From: CAVRXT01 sp963725655
GTDB taxonomy: Bacteria > Acidobacteriota > Terriglobia > Acidiferrales > UBA7541
Assembly (NCBI GenBank): GCA_963725655.1
Contig: CAVRYY010000001.1
Span: 2,232,001-2,296,000, forward strand
DNA: 64,000 bases
Direction of reading: 5' to 3'
The number at the start of each line of letters is the position of its first letter. The stretch's first letter is position 1. A model generated the notes under the pieces. That model had not been told where the DNA came from and searched no databases. It was given only the letters and a program-made list of their open reading frames with translations. The position numbers and the translations under genes are program-made. This document shows positions 6,451 through 16,800 of the stretch, piece after piece.

Positions 6451-8787
6451 ATGTCTGACTACGCCACAAACGCGGATCCCGGAACAGTTCCGATTGAAGG
6501 TCCTGCGGTTCCGCCGTCTTCCGGTGTGCTGGGGGCGGGGGAATTGAATGACGGGCCCACGGGGTCCAACGACGACTCGCAGACGCCCGCGCAGCGCCTC
6601 TACGGATCGAACTTCGAGGAACTGCCGGACCACTTGCAGGAGGCGCTGCGGCGGCTGGTAATGCAGTTTTCGACCGAGTCCGATCATTCGCGCCGGCAGG
6701 AGATCCGGCGCATCAAGCAGGCCCATCAATTCTGGAGGGGCTTGCAATACCTGTGGTGGAGCGACCGCGATCAAAACTGGCATCTTCCATTCGAACAAAA
6801 AATGACGCAACAGTCCTCGATCGAAGAGATGCCGCGGTACGAGTTCGTGACGAATATCTACCAGGCGTTTGGACTCTCCATCATTGCGGTGCTTTCGCAA
6901 GATGTGCCGACCGTCCGCTTTTTCCCGCAGTCGGCGCAAGCGGAAGGAGACATTGCGGCGGCAAAATCGGCCACGGAAGTGGCGCACCTGGTGGAACGCA
7001 ATAATCGCATCGGGAATTTAATTGTGGATGAAGCCTTCCACCTGTGGACCAGCGGCAAGGTGGGAGCTTACGTGCGGTACGTGGTGGACGGCCAGCGGTT
7101 CGGGTTCCACCCTGAAATGGAATTGAGCACGCATCAGGTGAAGATCGGCGCAGACAGTTACCGTTGCCAGAATTGCGAAGCCGAGGTGAGCGGACCGGAA
7201 GCGCAGCCGGCGTTGATCGGGGCGACGTGCCCAAGTTGTGGCGCCGAAATCGAGGAAGGCGCGTTTATCCCTGCCGCAGTGGTGACGGTTCCGACGATCT
7301 CGACGCAGCTTCGAGTGGCGAACGGACAAGAGGTAATCACGGTGGTGGGAGGGCTTGAGTTAAAAACGCCGCCGTGGGCGAATGAAATGCACGAGTACCC
7401 GTACATGCAATGGAACATGGAAGTTCATGTGTCCCGGCTGCGAGCGGCATACCCGCACGCGGCGGACAAGATCGGTCCGGTGGTGGCTCCCGGGAGCGGC
7501 CAATACGAGCGGATGGCTCGGCTGGCGCAATCGCAGGGCGGGCCGCTCACCGAAGGCGGCGACTTCAACCAGAATCTGATCACCTTCCAACGAACCTGGC
7601 TGCGGCCGTGGGCTTTCTATCTGCTCGAAGAGCAATCCCTTCGTGACGAGCTGCTGGCGCTGTACCCCGACGGCGCGTACGTCGCGTTTGCGGGAGATGC
7701 GTACTGCGAATCGCGAAACGAAAATATGGACGATCACTGGCGGGTGCTCCACGCGTTGCCCGGCGACGGAAGCTCGGGCCGCCCGGCCTTGGGGGATGCG
7801 CTGATCTCGGTGCAGGAGCGCTTCAATACGCTCTCGAACCTGCAAATTGAAACTTACGAGTACGGCATACCGCCGATCTATGCCGATAGCGAAGTGCTCG
7901 ACTTCGAAGCCCTGCAGCATCAGACCGCCGAGCCCGGGGCGCATTATCCGGCGCGATCGAAACCCGGGCAAAGTTTAGCTTCGGGATTCTTTCAGCCCGC
8001 ACCGGCGCAAATCCCTCCGGACCTGGCCATGCACGCGGCAAATCTGATGGGACCGGTGGCGCAGTTCCTCACCGGCGCGTTCCCGGCGCTTTTTGGCGGA
8101 GCCATGAGCAACTCCGACACCGCAGCGGGATACGCGATGGCTCGCGATCAAGCCATGGGAAGGATCGGCCTGGTTTGGCGAAAGATGAAGTTCTTTCACG
8201 CTGACATCATGCTGCTCGCTGTGGACTGTTTCCGCCGCAACCGGCCACGCGACGTGGAGGTGACGCTGCTGGGCGCAGGCGCGGCTTTTGAATCGAAATG
8301 GATACGATTGGCGGATTTGAAGGGCTCGCTCTTTTCCTACCCTGAAACCGATGAGCAATATCCGACGCAATGGGCGCAGCAGCGCGCGGTGTTGCTGCAA
8401 TTGATCGCCAATCCCGACCCGCAATTGCAGAACATTCTGGGGAGCCCGGAAAACCTTGCGCTGATCAAGCGATTGATCGGGGTGGAAGAGCTGGTGATTC
8501 CGGACGAAGAATCGAGGACCAAGCAATACCGCGAAATCGCGCAACTCGCCCAGGAGACACCGATCGTCAGCGTCGATCCGAGCACCGGCAAGGAAAGCAT
8601 CCTGCCGAGCATCGTGGTCGACGCGTTCACCGACAATCACCAGGTGGAGCTCGAGACGTGCAAGCGATGGTTCTCGTCGGACGCCGGCCAAACCACGAAA
8701 ATCGATCGGCCGGCCGGGTATGCGAACGTCCGGGCCCACGCGCTACAGCACCAGCAGTACCTGACGCAGGCGGCAAGTGGAGCATAG
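6451..8787 (+). CDS. Portal protein with zinc-ribbon insertion
   Basis: A 778-residue protein in the portal position, between terminase and scaffold. The portal ring is the vertex through which DNA enters the capsid. Residues 80-215 have the helical and mixed features of podoviral portals (RRQEIRRIKQAHQFWRG, MPRYEFVTNIYQAF), and the C-terminal half has the long helical region near ALFGGAMSNSDTAAGYAMARDQ. Residues 239-242 (CQNC) and 260-263 (CPSC) form a four-cysteine zinc-ribbon-like insertion that is unusual for portals. The role is inferred from size, order and general pattern, with no single diagnostic motif. Confidence 0.75.
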   Translation: MSDYATNADPGTVPIEGPAVPPSSGVLGAGELNDGPTGSNDDSQTPAQRLYGSNFEELPDHLQEALRRLVMQFSTESDHSRRQEIRRIKQAHQFWRGLQYLWWSDRDQNWHLPFEQKMTQQSSIEEMPRYEFVTNIYQAFGLSIIAVLSQDVPTVRFFPQSAQAEGDIAAAKSATEVAHLVERNNRIGNLIVDEAFHLWTSGKVGAYVRYVVDGQRFGFHPEMELSTHQVKIGADSYRCQNCEAEVSGPEAQPALIGATCPSCGAEIEEGAFIPAAVVTVPTISTQLRVANGQEVITVVGGLELKTPPWANEMHEYPYMQWNMEVHVSRLRAAYPHAADKIGPVVAPGSGQYERMARLAQSQGGPLTEGGDFNQNLITFQRTWLRPWAFYLLEEQSLRDELLALYPDGAYVAFAGDAYCESRNENMDDHWRVLHALPGDGSSGRPALGDALISVQERFNTLSNLQIETYEYGIPPIYADSEVLDFEALQHQTAEPGAHYPARSKPGQSLASGFFQPAPAQIPPDLAMHAANLMGPVAQFLTGAFPALFGGAMSNSDTAAGYAMARDQAMGRIGLVWRKMKFFHADIMLLAVDCFRRNRPRDVEVTLLGAGAAFESKWIRLADLKGSLFSYPETDEQYPTQWAQQRAVLLQLIANPDPQLQNILGSPENLALIKRLIGVEELVIPDEESRTKQYREIAQLAQETPIVSVDPSTGKESILPSIVVDAFTDNHQVELETCKRWFSSDAGQTTKIDRPAGYANVRAHALQHQQYLTQAASGA

Positions 8788-8828
8788 CGCCGAGCGCAGT
8801 TGATCCCATTCCGAAAGGAGCTTCTCAA

Positions 8829-10112
8829 ATGTCGATACCCCAGGCTTCGTTGACTCCATCGTCGTTGAGCGACGACCAGATTCTCGGTCTTCCGTCAGTC
8901 CATCGCCCCAGTGGTGAGGTGCGGCGGGCAGAGGCGGCGACTTCGAAAGCGAAATCCGCTAGCGCGACCGCCAGCGGCGGAAAACCGGGGAGCGGCGGAA
9001 ATCTGCCAGCGGCCTCGAATGCGCCAGCGGACGCCGATGGACGCACCGATGTCTTGCCCCAGGCCGAGGATGCCGATAGCGACGATGCTGCGAGCGTGGA
9101 GGCGGCAACGGATACGGACAGCGATCTTGATGACGCAGCGCCCGTAGATCCCGAGCAATACGTGGACATATTTCAGGCGAATCCGGAGTTGAAGAACGCT
9201 TGGGATAGCGCGCAGGCGTATCACGAGATCTTCCCGGACATCGAGGATGCGCGGCAGATCCAGAAGCTGTTTTCGACGTCCACCGATGCGCATCGCGCGG
9301 CGGAGGGTCTGGCGGAGCTGGAACGGATGGACGCGATGTTTCTGGGGAATCGCCCGGAGTCATTGGCCGAGCTCGCCGCGAGAGTCTACCGGATTCATCC
9401 GGAGGCCTTCGAAAATCTTGCGCGGATCATGGGAGGGATGTTGCGTTCGGGGAGCTTGTCTCAGGAAACTCGGCGCCAACCGAACGGAAATTCCGGCGAG
9501 GCTGCGAACTCGCGAGATGCCGAGCGGGACGGCACGGTGGCCTCTGCGGACCGAGAAGAGACGGGTGCCGCGCGCGCCCGCGATTCCGCGGGCGGCCCCC
9601 GGTTCGAAGATGGGAATGCCGACGCGGTTGCGAAACGGGCGACGTTCCTACAGGAAACCAACGCGATGGCGGTGGAAGGAGTGGTGGAGGCCATCAAGTC
9701 GCAGGTGCAGCGGCTGTTGCCGGATGAGGTTTCTCCGGCGGTGCAGAAACGCATTGTCGGCGAGGTGTACCGCGAACTGGACTCGAGCCTTCGTGCCAAT
9801 CGCAGCCTGATGACGCAGGTGCGCGAGGCCTTCCGGTCTGGAGAATTCGACGCAGCGCACCAAAAGGCAATGGCGGATCTACTGGTTGGGCGCGCGCGCC
9901 AAGGACTACCTGGGGTGGCGAAGAAAGTGATCGAAGAGTGGACCTCGAACGTGCTGGCGGCATCGGAGCGCCGGCAGGCCAGGCAGAGGACGGCGGAACG
10001 ACGCGTGGATATTGCGAACGCCGGCCCGGCGGCTAGTGAGGTGCGGAGATCGCTCACGCCTACGGACATCAATTACGCAAAGAGTTCGGATGCCGACATT
10101 TTGAATATGTAG
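8829..10112 (+). CDS. Scaffold-like phage head protein
   Basis: A 428-residue protein starting at ATG 8829 behind AAAGGAG. The first 110 residues are Ala/Ser/Asp-rich and disordered. A helical segment follows (VDIFQANPELKNAWDSAQAYHEIFPD), then another polar linker, and a helical C-terminus from about residue 290. An acidic, largely helical protein directly before the capsid gene is typical of scaffolding proteins of short-tailed phages. The call rests on position and composition. About 197 bp of non-coding DNA with a hairpin repeat separates it from the capsid gene. Confidence 0.55.
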   Translation: MSIPQASLTPSSLSDDQILGLPSVHRPSGEVRRAEAATSKAKSASATASGGKPGSGGNLPAASNAPADADGRTDVLPQAEDADSDDAASVEAATDTDSDLDDAAPVDPEQYVDIFQANPELKNAWDSAQAYHEIFPDIEDARQIQKLFSTSTDAHRAAEGLAELERMDAMFLGNRPESLAELAARVYRIHPEAFENLARIMGGMLRSGSLSQETRRQPNGNSGEAANSRDAERDGTVASADREETGAARARDSAGGPRFEDGNADAVAKRATFLQETNAMAVEGVVEAIKSQVQRLLPDEVSPAVQKRIVGEVYRELDSSLRANRSLMTQVREAFRSGEFDAAHQKAMADLLVGRARQGLPGVAKKVIEEWTSNVLAASERRQARQRTAERRVDIANAGPAASEVRRSLTPTDINYAKSSDADILNM

Positions 10113-10130
10113 GCGCGACGACGTGCCAGC

Positions 10131-10223
10131 CCACACGCCCACCCTTCGCAAAACCCGCGAAGAGTGGGGCACCCGGAAAAGATACAGGCGTCGAACCGTA
10201 AGGCCTCAAACCATAAGGCATCG
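10131..10223. repeat. Dispersed hairpin repeat, copy A
   Basis: The core at 10137-10170 is an imperfect inverted repeat: GCCCACCCTTCGC, a 7-nt loop, GCGAAGAGTGGGGC. It is followed by CACCCGGAA and the repeated units AACCGTAAGGC and ACCATAAGGC. The same core and flank occur at 32322-32400 and, in part, at 32230-32262, outside the island. This resembles a REP-like dispersed element. It occupies the gap between the scaffold-like gene and the capsid gene. Confidence 0.7.
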
Positions 10224-10309
10224 GACGCCGCTACGACTGCTTTTACTCCCCCAACTGAGCCCGCTGGACTGAAATTGCACCAGGACATTTTTCAAGGAGA
10301 TCACGGACT

Positions 10310-11569
10310 ATGACACAAATGCAGAATGCGCAGTCCGTCGCGCTGCAACTGGAGAAGGTGAGGGACAAACTTCCGCTGCTGTACGAGCGGGACGACATCC
10401 TGCTCACCATGATTCAGCAGCGGGGCGACGTGGAAAAAGTTTCCTCCCGGAACATGCGGCTCCCGCTGCAAATCCGTCCGGGAGGCAAAGCGGGGCTCGC
10501 GAACATGGACGGCGGCGACCTCGGCCGCGGATCAGGGACCACGTACGACGTGGCTCAGGTCACGCCGGTGTTCTACCGGCACGCCGTCGAAATCACCAAG
10601 CTGGTGGAGTACGCGTCCAACGCGCCCGAGAAGGCGGTGGCGAACGCGGCCAAGCGGGAAGTGAAGAACGCGATGGCTCAGTTCCGATCGTTTCTCGACA
10701 AGTTGATGCAAACCAACGGCAACGGCGTGATCGGAACGGTGGCGAGCGTCGTCGCCGGGCCTCCGATTCAATTCAACCTGGTCACCCCGCCGGGCGCGGC
10801 GCTGTTCTATTTCAACCAGACCATCCAGATCTACGATCCGACACTAACCACCAATCGAGGCTCCTGCAACATCACCCTGGTTGATCCGTTCAACAAGTTC
10901 ATCCAGGTGGATGGCCTGCCCACCGGCACGTCGGCCAACGATCTGGTGGTGCATGATGGTTTGACCGGCGCCCAACCCACGTCATTGTTCGGGATCCTCT
11001 ACCACCAAACCAACGCGACGACAGGAACGTGGCTGAACCTGAATCGCGCAACTTACCCCGTGGAGCTGGCGACGCCCAGCGTGAACGCGAACAATTCCGC
11101 GCTCGTTCCGGCGAACGTTCGACTCGCAATCAACAAAGTCCGAAAGGCCCTGGGCGTAAACCAAGTGGGCAAGCTGATCGCCTACACCTCGCTCGAACAA
11201 GAGCACGCCTGGGAACAACTGGGTGTAACCATCTCGCAAATCATTAAGGAAGGCGGCGGCGGGCGGGCCAAGGATCTGGACCTGCTCTTCACCGGCGAGA
11301 AAACGATGGCCGGTGTGCCAATCAAGTCATCGATCAACGCAAACTACAGCCGCGTGGACTTCCTGGACCTGTCGCATTGGGGCCGGGCGGTCATGCAAGA
11401 CATCGACTACTACGACGTGGGCGGCCAAACGGTGTTCCCGATCTACGGAGCATCGGGCGGTTTGGCCAGCGCGTACATCTTTTACTTCATCACCGGCTTT
11501 CAGGTGTGGAACGATTCGCCGCGCAGCGGATCCTACATCGCGAATCTGGCTCTTCCGTCCGGATACTAG
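10310..11569 (+). CDS. Major capsid protein
   Basis: A 419-residue protein in the capsid position after the scaffold-like gene, with strong ribosome site AAGGAG and its own terminator downstream, as expected for the most abundant virion protein. The N-terminal 20 residues are Gln-rich and helical; the middle is mixed alpha/beta with LPLQIRPGGKAGLANMDGGDLG. The end is hydrophobic and aromatic (YIFYFITGFQVWND). I cannot assign a capsid family by eye: it could be HK97-fold or an N4-like capsid family. Gene order and length support the role. Confidence 0.7.
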   Translation: MTQMQNAQSVALQLEKVRDKLPLLYERDDILLTMIQQRGDVEKVSSRNMRLPLQIRPGGKAGLANMDGGDLGRGSGTTYDVAQVTPVFYRHAVEITKLVEYASNAPEKAVANAAKREVKNAMAQFRSFLDKLMQTNGNGVIGTVASVVAGPPIQFNLVTPPGAALFYFNQTIQIYDPTLTTNRGSCNITLVDPFNKFIQVDGLPTGTSANDLVVHDGLTGAQPTSLFGILYHQTNATTGTWLNLNRATYPVELATPSVNANNSALVPANVRLAINKVRKALGVNQVGKLIAYTSLEQEHAWEQLGVTISQIIKEGGGGRAKDLDLLFTGEKTMAGVPIKSSINANYSRVDFLDLSHWGRAVMQDIDYYDVGGQTVFPIYGASGGLASAYIFYFITGFQVWNDSPRSGSYIANLALPSGY

Positions 11570-11588
11570 TCCGGGATGAAGTGAGGGG

Positions 11589-11653
11589 GCTGGGCGCCGG
11601 AGGCTGACATCCACGGACTATTCCGGGATTCTCTCCGGCGCCGCAGCTTTTTT
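11589..11653 (+). terminator. Intrinsic terminator after the capsid gene
   Basis: GCTGGGCGCCGGAG (11589-11602) pairs with CTCCGGCGCCGCAGC (11633-11647) with one bulge, and six T residues follow. The loop is 30 nt. It lies 20 bp after the capsid stop and would separate capsid expression from the downstream genes. Confidence 0.8.
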
Positions 11654-11737
11654 CCTGCCGTTGAGTTGAGAATTTGCTCGATGGATTCGATCGATTCCAC
11701 AAAATCAGCATAACTTCGAAAAGCGAGGAGAGATCGC

Positions 11738-12100
11738 ATGGCCATCACCATTACGGTACAAAACGTCGACGCTTCCGGCCCTGTTGTGTGGGCGACGGGG
11801 TCGATTGCATTTTCGGGGAGTTACCCCACTGGCGGAGACACGCTCGACTGGACGACGGCGATTCCGCAGGTCGGGAGTTCAGGCGCGGCGACGCCGTCCA
11901 GCTCAGGTCCGCACCAAGCGAATTTCGACAGCCAAAATGGGAACGGCGGGTACTACGTCGCAGTGCAGGGAAGCGCGCCCAACAATTGGAAAGTGAAGTG
12001 CTTTCAGGCGAGCGGGACCGAACTGACCGCGGGAGCTTACCCCACCAGCGTGACCAGCGACATCATCGCGTTTCAAGCCGAATTCTTGAAAATGCAGTAG
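11738..12100 (+). CDS. Small phage structural-type protein
   Basis: A 120-residue protein directly after the capsid terminator. It is rich in Ser, Gly, Thr and aromatic residues and predicted mostly beta (MAITITVQNVDASGPVVWA, GGYYVAVQGSAPNNWKVKCF). It has no signal peptide or membrane segment. The place and beta-rich composition suit a capsid decoration or minor virion protein, but no family was recognised. The ribosome site GCGAGGAGAG lies just upstream. Confidence 0.55.
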   Translation: MAITITVQNVDASGPVVWATGSIAFSGSYPTGGDTLDWTTAIPQVGSSGAATPSSSGPHQANFDSQNGNGGYYVAVQGSAPNNWKVKCFQASGTELTAGAYPTSVTSDIIAFQAEFLKMQ

Positions 12101-12151
12101 GGCTTTCGCCACACAAGATCCACCACACGCAGGACCTTTAACAGGCAACCA

Positions 12152-12724
12152 ATGATCCAAGTGCTGCGAGAGACACACGAAACGCCGCGGGATGTCCAGG
12201 AGCGGGTCACCCGTGCCGGCGGACACAATATTCTGGGCGAGCCGGCGTTCCGCGCCGTTTGGGGATGGTCGCGACTCACCTGGATCGGCGGGGAGTGGAC
12301 GGACCGCGACAGCAGCGGCAATGTGCTCCGGCGAACGGCCGAGCTTCGGCTCGAACCCAAGTATCTGCCCCACAATCGCTGGCACATTGAACGCTGGATG
12401 CCACCTGAATCCTACGGACCGCCGGCGCAGTGGTACGCAAACACGGTGGAAATCGAAAGCGGAATGTCCATTCCGGCGCTGGGCCCCTTCCCGCATCGCG
12501 GTGAATACGAACACTGCTTCACGCTGGCGGGGCCGAGCGGAGAATACATTCCGCTGCTGCCGGGAGCGGTGGAATACGTAGTGCGGGCGATCTTGTGGGC
12601 GCGCACGGTAACGAAATCCAAATCACGGGAAGCGGTCATTCAAAACTGGGAACGCCGCGAGCGAAATTGGGGCCAAAACGTCGACGCGGCGCTGGAGTTA
12701 GGAGAAAGCCATGCCGAACTATAA
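12152..12724 (+). CDS. Phage hypothetical protein
   Basis: A 190-residue protein with many Trp and Arg residues (FRAVWGWSRLTWIGGEW, LPHNRWHIERWMPPESYG). It is mixed alpha/beta, ending in a charged helix near residues 155-185 (KSREAVIQNWERRERNW). It overlaps the next gene by 14 bp, so the two are translationally coupled. It is unrecognised; its position among virion genes suggests a structural or assembly role. Confidence 0.55.
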   Translation: MIQVLRETHETPRDVQERVTRAGGHNILGEPAFRAVWGWSRLTWIGGEWTDRDSSGNVLRRTAELRLEPKYLPHNRWHIERWMPPESYGPPAQWYANTVEIESGMSIPALGPFPHRGEYEHCFTLAGPSGEYIPLLPGAVEYVVRAILWARTVTKSKSREAVIQNWERRERNWGQNVDAALELGESHAEL

Positions 12725-13100
12725 TTCGCAGGTTCCGCCGTTTACTCTCTATCCTGGCGATACCGGCCTCGCCTTCAGCAGTGAAAATCCAAGCGCTCCC
12801 CAGGCCAGCCAACAGTTTGCCATGGGCGTTCCCTACGGCAGCGTGCCGGCGTCCATCAGCCTGGAGCTTTCCTTTCCCGGCGGTGCGCCGAGCAGTTTTC
12901 AATTCAATATCGAGGAAGCCACGACGGACGCCGACGGCAACTACGTTCAGATCGCGGGGCCGGCACAGTTGACCCAGGCAAACCTGAACAGCAGCGGCGT
13001 GGCGCGGCTCGACGTGGTGAACGTGAAAGGCCTCTTCGTGCGAGTAAAGAAGATCAGCCAGACCGGCGGCGGCACGAGTACCGCGCTGCTGAGCAGGTAA
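12711..13100 (+). CDS. Small phage structural-type protein
   Basis: A 129-residue beta-rich protein (PASISLELSFPGG, SSFQFNIEEATTDADGN) overlapping the previous gene by 14 bp, with GGAGAAAG just ahead of ATG 12711. The alternating hydrophobic pattern suggests a compact beta-sandwich. It resembles small virion or decoration proteins in layout, but no specific family is claimed. Confidence 0.55.
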   Translation: MPNYNSQVPPFTLYPGDTGLAFSSENPSAPQASQQFAMGVPYGSVPASISLELSFPGGAPSSFQFNIEEATTDADGNYVQIAGPAQLTQANLNSSGVARLDVVNVKGLFVRVKKISQTGGGTSTALLSR

Positions 13101-13163
13101 GCATACCCAGGCCCAATCGCGAGCGATTGAATCCACTTGCAAGAAAACCCACGAGGGAAAAAC

Positions 13164-13763
13164 ATGACATCAGACGACTCGGCCACAATTGCTTCGGTTT
13201 CCGACCAGGATTGGTATGTGTCGCGCACGTATGGAGTGTTCCACATTCCGGCGTGCGAGAAAGGGAAGGCGCACTCACTGTTGATGATTCTGCCGCGGGG
13301 CGATGCGCTGGACCTCGGCGATAATCGGCGTTTCCCGTTCACCATTACGGCGCGTGAGATTGCCCTGGATATAGTGCAAGACCTGGCGCCGCACGGCGTT
13401 TTCGTCTGCGAAGCGGCGCGGCCCTCGGAGGCGGAAATCGCAGCGGCGTTGAACCGTCGCGACGCGTGGTATCAGCAGTTGGTCTTTGACGGCGACCAGA
13501 TGTGGGCCCGCTCCCACAACTACCAGGAGATTTCCGATCAGCACCGTCGCGCCGCTCTGGCGCTGGGGCTGGAACGGGAGTGGGCGTACGTTCCCATGAA
13601 AATGGTCGATTGTCCGGTTTGCGGCGAGCGGATCAAACCGGGCGTGGCGCTGTGCAAACACTGCGGGGCGATCTTGGACGCCGACAAAGCGGCGCTTCAC
13701 GGCATGCCCGGCAAAGAATACGGCCACAAGGTGGCCACCCGAATCACATTGGATGCGAATTAA
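13164..13763 (+). CDS. Phage protein with C-terminal zinc ribbon
   Basis: A 199-residue protein starting at ATG 13164 behind GAGGGAAA. The first 140 residues form an unrecognised globular region. Residues 150-153 (CPVC) and 164-167 (CKHC) make a rubredoxin-like zinc ribbon, followed by a short charged tail. Zinc ribbons commonly bind nucleic acid or protein partners. The island has a second four-cysteine ribbon inside the portal protein. The role is unknown. Confidence 0.6.
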   Translation: MTSDDSATIASVSDQDWYVSRTYGVFHIPACEKGKAHSLLMILPRGDALDLGDNRRFPFTITAREIALDIVQDLAPHGVFVCEAARPSEAEIAAALNRRDAWYQQLVFDGDQMWARSHNYQEISDQHRRAALALGLEREWAYVPMKMVDCPVCGERIKPGVALCKHCGAILDADKAALHGMPGKEYGHKVATRITLDAN

Positions 13764-13858
13764 CGAGGCCAGGTTTCGCATCCAGAATGTTCGGATTAAA
13801 CTGTACCCGCCGCGGTTGGCAACTGCGGCGGGGCTCAACAGAACTGGAGGAAAGCGGG

Positions 13859-16800
13859 ATGAGAAGAATCGTGCTAGTGATCGCGTTACTGGTCCCGTTG
13901 TACGGGATGCCGGCGTGGGCGCAGGGCTCGCGGCATGACGACATTGTGTTCGGCCCGGCCGGACATCCGCTCTCCAACGCCACGGTTACGGTGTGCGTGG
14001 CGACGGCCACCGGCAGCCCCTGTTCGCCGCTGGCGCAGCTTTACACCGACGATACGCTGAGCGTGGCCGCACCCAATCCGCTGCAAACCGACGGCCTGGG
14101 CAATTATCATTTTTATGCCGCGCCCGGGCGTTACCAGATTCAGTTTTCCGGCGCGGGCGTTCAGGGCGGCGTCACCATGCCCGACGTGATCCTGCCGAAT
14201 GACCCCTCCTCGCCGACGTTCAGCTCGGTGAATACGTCCGGGGCGATCAGCGCCCAGGCAATGTCGCTCGGCGGCAACCTCAATGTGAGCGGAAACGCCG
14301 CGGTGAACGGCTCGCTAACGGTGCAAGGCGGGCCGGTTCCTTCGACGGCGGCGGCCAACACCTGGACCGGGACGCAAGTCTTTACCAACGGCCCGTACTT
14401 TCGCAGCGGGTCACCGTGGTTCGATGTAAAGGCCTTCTGCGCGAGCGGATCGCAGCAGCAGACGACGGGAACCATCACCGGCGGCCAGTCATCGATTACC
14501 CTGGCCAGCGCGATCGATTTCGCGGCGTGCCCCTCCGGTTCGGGACAGCCCGGCGAAGGCGTCACGATTTACCACGCCGGCCCGGCGCCAACGATCGCCG
14601 CGCCGACCGCGGTGACCGTCACGCCCGTTGGGGGCACCGCGACGACAACGTACGCGTACAAGCTGGTGGCGAACGATTTTGCCGGCGGCGTCACCGCGCC
14701 GACCGCGGCGGTGACCATCACCAACGGCGAACCGCTGGCGTCGATGACGTCGAGCGTCTACAACAACATTTGCTTCACGACGTCGGCGGGGGCGGAAAGC
14801 TACACCATGTACCGCTCGGTGAACGGCGCGGCTTACGCGTATCTGACCACGTTTTTCGACTCGACGCCCGCCAGCATCAGCTATTGCCAGCACGACCAGA
14901 ATAACAACTCGGTGGGGCAGACCTGGGGAACCGGAACGTCCACCATTCCCGATTGGGGGTCTGCGACGGTGCCAGCGGGCGCGGCAAACGACTGGTGCCA
15001 AACCACAATTGCCAGCGGAGCGGGAACCGCTTCGCTGACGCTCTCGGCGAGTTGCCCCAATTCAGCTACCGGAGCGATCGTGAAGCACGACGATTCGCCG
15101 GCCATTCAAGCTGCCGCGAACGCCTGCAATACCACCGTCGGCGGCACAATTTACTTTCCACTTTCCGGCAACTTCAACATGGGCAACGTGAATTGGCCGG
15201 ACACGCGCACCGCCAGCCGTGGATGGATCGTTCTGGATCTGGCAGGGCAAGTGACCATCACCTATCCGATCACGTTCGGGACGCCGGTCACCACCGGCTA
15301 CCAGCAGAGCAAGATTCGCATTACCGGCAATTCGGGAGGAGGAAGCGCGAGCAGCTCGCAATTTCCAGTCGCCAACAACGGGCACATCAACTCCGGCTTC
15401 GTCTCGCCGGTGATTCGCACGATTTATCAGAACGCAACGAGCCTGGCGCCTTTCGTATTCGATCACATCAGCATTTATAACCGTGGCATCGGCGGAGGCG
15501 ACGGAATCATCAATGAGGGCGGAAACGCCGCGGGGCTCTATATAAACAACGTGGACGTGGCGACATCCGGCACCGCGCTAAAGATTGGCTACGGCGGCAT
15601 TGCCGGCGGCGCGAACGGACCATGCACGGCCGGAGGAGGCTTCGGGGCCTACGTGGATCACAGCGTCTTTACAAGCTACTTCGCCGGCGATCCGTTGACC
15701 AACTGCGACGGTTGGACCGTCGATGTGACTTTTGGCATCGCCTACTTTGACACCATCACCCTGGTGGGCCAGGGGATCCACACGATGGGTTCCGGCACCA
15801 CGGATTGGAATCATATCTATCAAGAATCCGGTACGACGCTGGGTTTTCTGACTTGGGACACGTCGGGTGGGGCATGTGCGCCGCAGTGCGGGTCAAACTC
15901 CTTCCGCCACGTCGAGCTCGCGGATTCACTCGGCAGCGGCGACACTTACTTCATCAACACGGTGAATGGCGGGTCAACGGCGGTGGGACAGGTGCAGCTC
16001 GACAACGTGGAAGGAGTCCAGACGCAGCTGGTGAGTGGAACGACGCCAATCACGGCGTGCGAGATTCACCAGAACGGTGCGACGTCGACGAATTTGATCC
16101 CCGGCAACTGCCAGCAAGCGGTCGGCTTCATCAACGGAAACCTGGAGGGTTTCACCAACGGAAGCTATTTGGGAGTGCCGCCGAACTACCTGAGCGGCAG
16201 CGGCCTGAATCCGTTTTTCAACTTAAGCGTGGGAGTGTCATCGGTCGGCGGCGGCATCGGCATGCAGTCGGTTTCCGGCTATACCGGGGACTACCTGGAC
16301 GTGTTCACGCCGGCGAGCACCATCGTCTCGCACACCACCGCGGCCAATCTGGATTCCAACTATATCTGGCACGCCTCGGCATTCCAGCAGACTAGCGCTG
16401 GAAGCACGCAGCTCAACAGCCTTGGCCCACTGGGGATTTTCGTGGGCGGAACGATGACCACCATGAGCGCCAGTGGAACGAATTCTGCGCTGGGGCTGCA
16501 GGTGAGCGGGAGCGGCGATCCGCTGTTTATCTACGACACGGGCAGCACGCTGCAAAGTTATTTCGACGCCGGGGGAACGCTCCATACCGCAAAGGCGATC
16601 ACCTCGACGCTTGCTTCCGGAACGGCGCCGTTCACGGTGGCCAGCACGACGGCGGTGGCTAATTTGACCGCGCAATATGCACAGTCTACTCAGCTCACCG
16701 GCAGCACGTCCGGAATCGGCGGGTCGTCGCTGACGGCAGGTCAATGCGCCAGCGGGACGGTGACGATTAGCGGCGCGGCGACATCGATGTCCGTCGCCGT

